DNA of 17,408 nt. Origin: Saccoglossus kowalevskii (Eukaryota > Hemichordata > Enteropneusta > Harrimaniidae). The translations under genes and the position numbers were made by a program. The DNA lies in assembly GCF_000003605.2 (NCBI RefSeq), contig NW_003123411.1:9600-27007 (forward strand), given 5' to 3'. How positions within the stretch are numbered: the first letter of the stretch is position 1; each line of letters starts with the position of its first letter. Below the pieces are notes generated by a model. The model worked only from the letters and a program-made list of their open reading frames with translations, was not told the DNA's origin and did not search any database. Below are positions 10,473 to 17,408 of the stretch, in pieces.

Positions 10473-12375
10473 ATTAAGCAAAGGCATGAAATACTTTGTA
10501 GTCACAAGATACACTACCAATGCTGTAAACTTATTTTAATAAATTAAGGTAAATTTACATTTAATCTTAAACACAGAACTGTAGATATTCCAAAAACAAA
10601 ACACTGACTACTATAGTCAAGGCATGGTAACATAGCCTAACCACCTCAAAAACAAAGATATAATCTCAATATTCAAATACCAGTGTAATCTGCATAGTTT
10701 CATTTGAATCAAACGTACCAGTCGCAATTGGCTTAGATTATGCTGAATTATGTAAAATGAAATATTTACAAATGCCACAGAAAAAAAAATTAATGTACTT
10801 AGTGTCACTAATTGTAAACAGGAAGTTGGCAATGGCCTCTGTCAACTAAAGATAAGTAATTTAAATTTTGGTTTACAGAAAAATAATTTATGAAGAAATT
10901 GCACATTTCGAAACAAAAGTTCTAAAAATAGGCCATGGAGAAGATGGATGCTAGTACCTTCCTTGTTTAGAATAGAGGATGAGACGCGTGTCACTAGAGG
11001 CTTGTTGTTGATAAGGGTAAGGGGGTGGACATTATGTGTAGTCTCTGCTGGTTCCCAATTAATATTAATAGATGGGACCCCATATGGTGTGGAGTAGAGA
11101 ACAATAGTGAGAACCAAATGAGCCCTACAAAATGCTCAATACGATTAATACTAAATATTTGCATATTAATCAATACGAGATAGACACAATGAAACATCTT
11201 TATTCAACATCTCATAATTGTAATTCAAACTTAGTCTTCACAGCAAACACCAATCTTTGTCTTTTTCAAAACAGGCCAAGTTGTAACAATATTTTAAAAA
11301 GGCCGATTCTGAAATCTGAATGCATGATTTGCAGCATGCTTTGACAATTATTAAAATACCATGGACACTAACATTTTTGTTTTTGTGTTAACAAAGACAA
11401 CAAAAATTCAAGGCCTGTTACAATACAAACGAAGCACTGTTAAGTTGATAGATAACTAAAATTAAAACAGCCTTCTCACACCCCTTTATTTGGCTGGTTG
11501 TAAATGGTACATTTTATGGAATTTTTAAGTGTTTAATCAAAGGCGCACGATTTAAGCGCGTCACCTTGAAATCAGAATGTCATTTTACATTAACCTTGGT
11601 ACTGAATGAAATCTATTGAAACAGGGCCAGCATTCAAGGACGCGACACTGAGTAATTATCAGTAGAGACCGTGGTGGCTATTTCACATTGACCAAGCAAA
11701 TTCGAAAAAACACGCATCAATTTGGTAATAATTTTTCAATTATCCCAAACGTTTCATGTCATGGGAAACACGTAGACATTAGTCATTTAAACCGGCATTC
11801 CTTTGCGAATGATTCATAAAGCGACAAGTAAATTGGGTGTGTATTTGACGAAATGATCGCCAACCTGCGAACAGACAAAGGGGTTGTCGGTCAAACCAAT
11901 GAATGGACGTACATTATAATGTCGCACACAGTTCTTCGCCAAAAGAGTGTTGAATTTCTTTTCTTTGGTTCGACCAGACACACATAACATAACACCACTT
12001 TTATCATATAGTTATATAAAATATAGAAAGTGACACCAAGGGATGAAAATCAAATACAGTTTAGAAAGGCCGACAAAGAAAAATGCATCGAAAATTAAGA
12101 GAACCGAACAGCTGTTAACGGGTTTGCCAGCATGGAATTCATGTCGGCAAAACTTTGTTGAATGCGGTACAACACAGCACGGATAACTCTCTAACTGATA
12201 CGAACGAGGGAGATAAATTTGAGACATACTTTTTGATACAAATGAGGAATATAAGCCGAAAAATAATAATGAATTTCACGCCCGGAAGTCTGTGTACGTG
12301 AACAAAATCCGTGAAAATGGGACAAAATATAGAACGCACACATTTTCAATATCAAAATGAGAGAAAAATACTTAC

Positions 12376-12545
12376 ACAAAGAAAATTGGTCCTATTTTGT
12401 TGTAAATAAGCTGAAATTGGACGTGGTCGAAGGTGTGCTGTGTTTATACCCTCCTGTTCCAAAACTGTGGGACTAAGCTGTGGTCACTGCTATAAAACCA
12501 ACAATAAACTGCGATTATTCAAGGACCGTAGGCTCATAACAAAAC
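12376..12545 (-). other. Probable non-coding first exon of SPSB
   Basis: On the minus strand a consensus donor TTTGT|GTAAGTATT lies at 12376/12375, downstream of a promoter-like cluster at 12545-12584. The intervening 170 nt would be the first exon and carry no long frame. The upper boundary is a guess from the position of the YY1-type word, which often lies at or just after the start of transcription. Support is only the donor quality, the promoter words and the lack of a promoter beside the coding exon. Confidence 0.4.
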
Positions 12546-12584
12546 CAATATGGCGGAGCAGGTCAAGGCAGGACGTCACGTGAC
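12545..12584 (-). promoter_or_regulatory. Probable SPSB promoter: YY1 word plus CLEAR-type E-box
   Basis: CCAATATGGCGGAG at 12545-12558 fits the YY1 consensus AAnATGGCGGC. GTCACGTGAC at 12575-12584 is a perfect 10-bp palindrome identical to the CLEAR/USF/TFE E-box, and overlaps GACGTCAC, a CRE-like word. Between them lies AGGTCAAGG, a nuclear-receptor-type half site. Four recognisable sites in 40 bp of locally GC-rich sequence support a real promoter. Orientation toward SPSB is inferred from the downstream GTAAGT donor; bidirectional activity is possible. Confidence 0.5.
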
Positions 12585-12801
12585 CTGGTTTCAACCAAGT
12601 TGTTTCCTGCTAGTTACTTTTTGTTATTAAAGATATGTTCATGCAATGTTTAGCTAACATTTATATGTATACTATAATTTAGACAAAAATACACAATTTT
12701 ATTGTTGTTTTGACCCTACATTGTAAAAATTAAAGCCATCGATTAAAGTTTGTCTCGACGAACTACACAGATCACCCCCATAAATTAATAGTCGGGTCTT
12801 C

Positions 12802-12809
12802 TGACGTCA
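12802..12809. promoter_or_regulatory. CRE palindrome TGACGTCA
   Basis: A full CRE in a CpG-richer patch (tctgacgtcactcgccgaggacgacg) about 220 bp upstream of the YY1/E-box cluster, in the SPSB sense. It could serve as an upstream element of that promoter. Confidence 0.35.
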
Positions 12810-13352
12810 CTCGCCGAGGACGACGCAATCAAATTGAAGAAGTCCTTTGTTATGTTGGTTTTTAACGCGCCAATGTCGTATATGGTTAAAGATTTACTAA
12901 ATATAGTCATACACACGTAAACAAGTCTCGGTAAATGTTTTTTTCTTCGAAGCCCATTGCGATTGTACAAAACACATTTTTATTGTTTATGTCAAATAAT
13001 ATTGAAAGAAGACATTCACAATACTGTGAACAACCAGGGTGATGGTTGGAGTATATTATTTGTTGCCAAGATAGAGTGTGTTGCATTTTACATCATTGTT
13101 TATCGGTGCTTTGACATAGTAATGTGTATGCTGCGCACGTCACTAGGGGTAAATCACCGTATATCCCCGGTTAGCAGGAAATGACCAGTGATCCCCGGAA
13201 ATTTTATCCACCTTCGGACAACGGACGTATTATTCAGATTTAGCAGAACAACGAACTTTGGATAGTGGAGTCACCCCGTGTAGGCTTGGAGAAGCATCGC
13301 AACGGATCACTAGTAAATAAAATATGAAAATACAGCAAATTTCTTTGGTGAG

Positions 13353-13373
13353 TATTTATTTATTTATTTATTT
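13353..13373. repeat. (TATT)5 microsatellite
   Basis: Five TATT units, starting directly after a GTGAG donor-like word on the plus strand. Confidence 0.85.
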
Positions 13374-13914
13374 GCTTACTTATTTGGCGTTAGCTTATTA
13401 CGGGGACTCACACACAAGGGAGCTGCAAATAACAATAAAAATCGTGATTATTATTTGAAGCACAGTCCCTCTATGTTTGAAGAAACCATTTATAGTGTTG
13501 ATATTACGTAATGAACTTTGTGGGCAGTGTTGTAGTTTATTACTTGTTTACCCCTCTTTTGTTTATTCTCATCAATTAGTTTTGTTTACTGAACAAACAC
13601 ACTCATACGGGTAGATAAAAAATAAAAATAAACGCTCGTTTTCTACTCTACTTGCTTTTAAACATGTTTCTATCTCAATTATTGTAGGATATCTATTTTT
13701 GGATGTCACGACCGCGTGGTTGTGGATCTATTGTGTTTTTATAGAACATTGGCCTTCACATGCCGGCCTCGTAAACTCGTTGCTAACTGCCTAGTTATAA
13801 ACAACTTTGAACGTGGCTTGTGTAATTCATCGTGAAGGTTGCGAAGTGATGACCCCATGATGTTCAATATCACGTCCGAGGACAGACAACAAACTTAAAT
13901 GTGGTCAGTGAACT

Positions 13915-13922
13915 GCGCATGC
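13915..13922. promoter_or_regulatory. NRF1-like word GCGCATGC
   Basis: ctGCGCATGCct matches the core of the NRF1 palindrome (YGCGCATGCGC) except for its last bases. It lies about 55 bp before the palindrome at 13972 and inside a CpG-richer patch, and might mark a promoter for a plus-strand transcript covering the hairpins downstream. Confidence 0.3.
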
Positions 13923-13971
13923 CTAGAACGTGACTGCGCAACCTGTGATACCTATTATCCCATGTTAGAAT

Positions 13972-14009
13972 TATCATGGAAGGTACTAACGTTAGTATCT
14001 TCCATGGTA
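13972..14009 (+). repeat. Loopless 38-bp palindrome
   Basis: The arms 13972-13990 and 13991-14009 are reverse complements at 17 of 19 positions, with the centre at AACGTT and no spacer. The two differences (T13974/G14007 and G13983/T13998) are G:U pairs in plus-strand RNA. It could be a dimeric protein-binding site, a DNA cruciform or part of a folded transcript with the hairpin 42 bp downstream. Confidence 0.85.
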
Positions 14010-14051
14010 TTAGTCATAGACGTGAAAATATGACGCTGTTTTGAATATATC

Positions 14052-14123
14052 TGATATCGACACAGTCACTCGATGAGGATGTTCTTCTATGTACACATCC
14101 TCGCTGGGTGACTCTGGATATCA
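14052..14123 (+). ncRNA. Pre-miRNA-like hairpin (candidate)
   Basis: In plus-strand RNA the arms 14052-14082 and 14093-14123 pair as follows. TGATATC pairs with GATATCA. A 2-nt bulge (GA, 14059-14060) follows, then 61-62 pairs with 115-116, with one C/C mismatch. AGTCAC pairs with GTGACT. Then come U:G, C:G and G:U, one A/C mismatch, one U:G, and eight further pairs, GAGGATGT with ACATCCTC. About 27 pairs with a loop near 10 nt and small interruptions is the usual size and shape of an animal pre-miRNA. All three wobbles pair only on the plus strand. I do not recognise either arm as a known miRNA. There is no evidence of expression. Confidence 0.4.
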
Positions 14124-14209
14124 ATTATTGGAAAAGTGGTAAGCACACTTATATTTCAGTTATTATGTTCGAAGAGCGGTGGTCGTCGCGCCGCGTTCTG
14201 TTCGATGGA

Positions 14210-14990
14210 ACTCATAGCAACGTATAAAACATGTAAAATACATTGTTTATTTACGTGAAATTCGAACACGACCATCGTCCTTTCATGTCTAATTTCAAGC
14301 TGTCTGTAAATTATATTACTGTACATATTATTTCTCAGGATAAATAATTAATAAAGCAACATATACATTAACAACATATAACTAGCACCATGTTTTTTAT
14401 ATTCTATAATTTACATCAAATATTATTTTCACTGAGGTGTCGCAACCATTTTTGTTGACAGGCAGTTGCTAAGTGTCCCACTCGACTTTAGTGGGTTGTT
14501 AACTCCTCGCGATAACATAACAACGTAACAACATAACAACTCTGCTCGCCCAAACCTAGTACGGACCTAGTATTTCACGTTTAATTCCTAAACATAATTC
14601 ACCAATTCAGAAAAGGTCTAAATAAAGGGCATATCATATTAGCTCTTCCGAATAATTTAAAATAATTTGTTTTATTATGCGTGGCTGCTTCGATCGTGAC
14701 AGTGACGGGGTATCAGAATGCAACTAATGGTTTCCGCGTAACCAGCGGATTACTAGTACTCATGGTCTGTATTTCTTTAATAATTTTTCAAACTAAACAC
14801 CCGACTGACGAAGTCTAGTGCATCAAATGCAGAAGCTTCACCAACCACCGACTGACTCTGGCGGATTCAGTTTATGCAGCGAATCTTTGGCGCATACAGT
14901 GGTGGACAATTTGCCAATGAGTATCATACAAACAAGGAAATCTCTTTACTTTACGTGACAGAAACACCCATAACTATCTAACTATGTTCT
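14210..14990. other. Intergenic, no gene seen
   Basis: AT-rich DNA holding a small hairpin, CCCACT-cgacttt-AGTGGG (14477-14495), and a short TAACAAC tandem repeat (14513-14540). No coding frame or RNA gene is recognised. Confidence 0.6.
14513..14540. repeat. Short tandem repeat, 3 x 8 bp TAACAACR
   Basis: Units TAACAACG, TAACAACA and TAACAACT lie at 14518-14541, preceded by a partial TAACA. It is a small, probably slippage-derived array. Confidence 0.75.
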
Positions 14991-14994
14991 AACA

Positions 14995-15005
14995 GGGGGG
15001 GGGGG
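14995..15005. repeat. G11 homopolymer
   Basis: Eleven consecutive G residues in an otherwise AT-rich region. Such runs are prone to slippage and to assembly error. Confidence 0.9.
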
Positions 15006-15560
15006 CAATAGGCGTAGCTGGTACAGTTTTAGTACGGGAAATAAAACGGGCTTTTTACAATTTACAAAGAAAAAAAGAAGTTTTTACAGTTTTCAGTGAA
15101 AATTAATTTTTGCAGTGAATTGTTGTCATTTAGTCGTTTTACAGTTTAGAAAATGTAATTTCCCTGGATTATTCTTTACGACTTTTTTTATTTGGATGTA
15201 AATTCTTGTACGTACCGAGAAAAATGACACATTTTTACAGTGTACAAAAAAAATATTTGATTGATTACGTTGTACGTCTAGCCTGTGATTACAGAATTAC
15301 GGAATTTATTTTTTCAATTTACCTTGTACGGCGAACAAAAAAATATTGCAATTACGTTGAACAAAATAACCCTGCCCCCTTAACAAATGTCACCGGATGT
15401 CGAGGCCTGGGTTACGACTACTGAATGACCACAAGTTCCATCAATGTTTGCTATAGGTGACCCGGATTAGTCATGACTGTGGGAATGTGTCCACCAACGT
15501 CATCAATGAGCGTGGATCACGTGGTTTGGAACTCTGCTGGGAGTCATCCTGGGCCAGGGT
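15006..15560. repeat. Region of diverged TTTACAGT/TTGTACG-type repeats
   Basis: Between about 15030 and 15370 the words TTTACAGT, TTACAAT, TTGCAGT, TTGTACG and ATTACG recur in related settings. The clearest pair is 15240-15275 and 15329-15363, which align over about 33 bp (a GTAC/GAAC start, an A-run, ATATT, then ATTACGTTG), about 89 bp apart. This looks like an old repeat or duplicated non-coding element. The remainder to 15560 has no recognisable content apart from a CACGTG at 15518-15523. Confidence 0.4.
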
Positions 15561-15573
15561 ACAAATTTGATAA

Positions 15574-16059
15574 ATAAAAACATATTATAGCACTTTTAAA
15601 TCTTGTATTAAATTTGAACAATATTTAGAAAATACCAAAAACAGGAAATTTAGAAATGCTCTAACCAAATTCAGGATTTCAGCCAATCAGCCAACCATCC
15701 AGTCGAAAAAGGTCGACATAGAGGCATCAAAAGAGAAGACAGATTCTGTCATCTGTGTAACTGTAATGAAGTTGGTGATGAAAAACATTACCTTTTCTGA
15801 TGTAATCATGACAAAATTAGGGAATTAAAAAATACATTATTTACAACAATCTATGTTTACGCGCCTAGTCTACAACTATTAGCTAGAGTGGATTTTTTGT
15901 TTCGATTTTTTCAAGTTCTGATCTTTTTATCTGTAGTAGTCTAGCAAAATTTGTTTTTCATGTTTTAGAATTGTTTTAACTTATTTTGTTTGTGTTATTT
16001 TGGACTTTACACTAGCTCTGTATTGTGTACGTGCCAAATAAAATATCCTATCCTATCCT
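15574..16059 (+). mobile_element. 5'-truncated, decayed non-LTR retrotransposon (LINE) 3' end
   Basis: Only the C-terminal end of the ORF2 reverse-transcriptase polyprotein and the 3'UTR remain. A frame open from 15574 reads through KFEQYLENTKNRKFRNALTK and FRIS (15670-15681). After an 8-bp tandem duplication of TCAGCCAA (15679-15694) the reading continues two bases shifted as NHPVEKGRHRGIKREDRFC. The terminal knuckle has the spacing C-x2-C-x9-H-x4-C (Cys at 15747, 15756 and 15801; His at 15786), but a TGA at 15798-15800 interrupts it. The 3' end is AATAAAATATCC with (TATCC)3 at 16044-16058, a microsatellite-like LINE tail. The clade is not assigned. Two stops just before 15574 mark the left limit of similarity. 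The copy is dead. Confidence 0.85.
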
Positions 16060-16332
16060 CACGGTCACGGGGTTAAATTTAGAAAAATTGAAACAACTGA
16101 AATAGGTTCTCTGAAAAAAAGTCATACAATATTAGTAATCGTCTTATACGATTGATCTATATTTTAACACCACTGTTGTTACTGTCTCAACAGATCAACT
16201 TTATTGACAAATCATCCTATAAAAATTATTAGACAACTGACATTAATATTACCTAATCACACACCAAATTGCGCCCTCATAGTTTGACTTTGTCTACGTA
16301 GTCTGACGAATCGTCTGTACCAACCATACAAG
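16060..16332 (+). promoter_or_regulatory. SLC25A11 5' flank and 5'UTR
   Basis: The SLC25A11 start codon follows AT-rich DNA that becomes more mixed in composition after about 16265. No TATA box is apparent near the start. AAGATGGCGAC at 16331-16340 matches a YY1-type word, and its ATG is the start codon itself, an arrangement frequent in genes with very short leaders. The transcription start is probably within the last 70 bases but cannot be placed. Confidence 0.45.
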
Positions 16333-16409
16333 ATGGCGACTACGGAGAATCGCAGCCAGCCTCCCTCCATTCCTAACGGCGTAAAGTTCTTGTTTGGAGG
16401 AGCAGCAGG
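16333..16409 (+). CDS. SLC25A11: Mitochondrial 2-oxoglutarate/malate carrier, first exon (partial gene)
   Basis: The protein exchanges malate for 2-oxoglutarate across the mitochondrial inner membrane, as part of the malate-aspartate shuttle. This exon encodes 25 full codons and two bases of a glycine codon: a short polar N-terminus (MATTENRSQPPSIPNG), then VKFLFGGAAG, the start of the first transmembrane helix. VKFLFGG-AG is almost the same as the human SLC25A11 sequence at this point. It also differs from the start of close relatives such as the dicarboxylate carrier. It ends at the consensus donor GG|GTAAGT (16409/16410), a phase-2 intron. The first mitochondrial-carrier signature (P-x-D-x-x-K/R) would be in the next exon, which I do not find before the window ends. 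The exon is short, so the family assignment rests on about ten residues plus a good start and donor. Confidence 0.8.
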
Positions 16410-17408
16410 GTAAGTCACCTGTGCATAGACTTGGTCATTATTATGTATCTCAGATAAGAAATTTTAAAGATAAGTGATATACTATTCTTGTTGAAAGATG
16501 AAATTAGTTTTGGTGCCGGGAAATGCCGTGCTTACCGGGCGGTCGATCCAAAGAATTTGTCTGGCTCTTTAAACCGATGGTGAACATATTCTTCTTCATT
16601 ACATATATTTACTAATCTCAGCTAATCCTCGGCGAATCTAAAGTTGTAACTATTTTCGGCTAGAGCCTTTCTGCAGCTCATCGACCAAAAGTTCGTTGAG
16701 GTCAATGTTCGCTGTCGTCAAGGCTCATTAATGTGCGTGACGTAGGCGTGACCTAGTTTGACATCAAAGCAAATTACAGCTCTTTGCTTTTCAGGTTTAT
16801 ATCGTAAACAAAAAGTGTTTATTCGTTTGACGTAATGAAATTGATAAAAAAGATGAAATCACTTCACAAATATATCAACAAATATAAGAATAATATTAAT
16901 TAAGTATTTACCCTATATATAAAATTTGTGAAATCCTGTCCCTAACTCCCTTGGCTATTTATTATCACAGTTTTTTGTCACCGGAGTGATTCATATCGCA
17001 CAGGCATGAATAACATCTAACCGCTTGACTGAATTAATGATATTATTGATAAATCATGATAGATTTCTTTTGATTTTTAGTCTGCTGGGTGTCTATAAAC
17101 ATAGCAACGTTGTTTTTGTGAATATAGAACATACCCTTTTCCAGTAAAGGATTTTGATATGCCAATTGAAACATTTTAACAATTCCTTATTGGAACATCT
17201 TCTGTATAAATAGTCCTTGACTCACTAAAATTTGACAATAGTACTAACCCAGAATAGACTTCCTGTTCAGCGCATCTTTAATTGTAGCAATCACCTGACT
17301 GTACGTAAAGACACATTTATTTGAACCTTTTATTTGTAATAGAACTGAAGCAAGTAGATGGAAACATCGGTTGCATTACTCCATGCCATTACAAAATGCC
17401 AGACAGTA
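16410..17408 (+). other. SLC25A11 intron 1 (partial)
   Basis: From the GTAAGT donor to the window edge I see no acceptor followed by the expected MGATVFVQPLD-like carrier sequence, so intron 1 is at least 999 nt. It is AT-rich with no recognisable RNA gene, repeat family or second gene. Confidence 0.7.

Larger units (their letters stand above)
9010..12375 (-). other. Probable SPSB intron 1
   Basis: The interval between the acceptor beside the coding exon and the GTAAGT donor at 12375-12370 would form a 3.4-kb first intron in the 5'UTR. I see no conserved coding exon inside. It contains a CpG-richer patch with two ETS words (about 9755-10330), which could be an internal promoter, and a long hairpin (10363-10472). 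Several open frames of 60-90 codons on both strands look like chance. Confidence 0.5.
12600..13930. other. Intergenic region with scattered promoter words
   Basis: No gene is recognised. A perfect CRE TGACGTCA lies at 12802-12809 in a CpG-richer patch, a (TATT)5 microsatellite at 13353-13373, and an NRF1-like GCGCATGC at 13915-13922. A donor-like TTTG|GTGAGT at about 13347 on the plus strand could end an unrecognised first exon, but no acceptor or protein supports this. Confidence 0.5.

Noticed and set aside
14139-14160. A donor-like GTAAGC followed by a TTTCAG as a tiny intron after the hairpin
   Set aside because: An intron of about 22 nt is far too short for animal splicing; the words are likely chance.
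15206-15424. A 72-codon plus-strand frame as a gene
   Set aside because: It lies in the repetitive TTTACAGT/TTGTACG patch and has the low-complexity composition of that repeat; no family resemblance.
1-17408. tRNA or 5S rRNA genes
   Set aside because: I looked for the B-box word GGTTCRANNCC and cloverleaf context on both strands and found no convincing case; a covariance-model search would be decisive.
1-17408. CRISPR arrays, bacterial operons or other prokaryotic systems
   Set aside because: Introns, animal gene families and sparse coding mark this as nuclear metazoan DNA; there are no regularly spaced repeats with unique spacers.

Overview
This is an AT-rich, intron-bearing stretch of a metazoan nuclear genome. 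Long open frames are almost absent, introns have GT-AG borders, and coding sequence makes up a few percent of the window. The two genes that can be recognised are animal-type genes close in length and wording to their vertebrate counterparts. A decayed non-LTR retrotransposon tail with a cysteine/histidine knuckle resembles elements common in marine invertebrates. A mollusc or other marine invertebrate is my best guess, but the sequence does not fix the phylum.

Layout. Positions 1-5500 hold no recognisable gene: simple repeats, a 4 x 17 bp tandem array (1669-1736), a TATCGAT cluster next to a TATA-like box (2318-2415) and isolated CRE/polyadenylation-like words. From about 12545 down to about 5500 on the minus strand lies a complete SPRY domain/SOCS box gene (SPSB1/SPSB4/gustavus family). 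It has a probable non-coding first exon (12376 to about 12545), a long first intron, a main coding exon (8285-8978), a phase-1 intron, a SOCS-box exon (6720-6847) and a 3'UTR with a candidate AATAAA at 5520-5525. The two coding exons join to exactly 273 codons, the length of human SPSB1.

From 12545 to 16333 is a head-to-head intergenic region. It contains CpG-richer patches, CRE, NRF1-like and E-box words, a loopless palindrome (13972-14009), a 72-nt pre-miRNA-like hairpin (14052-14123), an 11-G run, a diverged duplication and the LINE remnant (15574-16059). On the plus strand at 16333-16409 is the first coding exon of the mitochondrial 2-oxoglutarate/malate carrier (SLC25A11); the rest lies beyond the window.

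The two genes are not known to work together. SPSB is the substrate receptor of a Cullin-5 ubiquitin ligase; SLC25A11 is an inner-membrane exchanger of the malate-aspartate shuttle. Both promoters carry a YY1-type AAnATGGCG word, and that of SPSB also has a full CLEAR-type E-box. The most interesting unexplained structures are two hairpins. One, with 50-nt arms, lies in SPSB intron 1 (10363-10472), and all its transition differences become G:U pairs only in the minus-strand (SPSB-sense) RNA. The other is the miRNA-sized hairpin at 14052-14123, whose wobbles all favour the plus strand.
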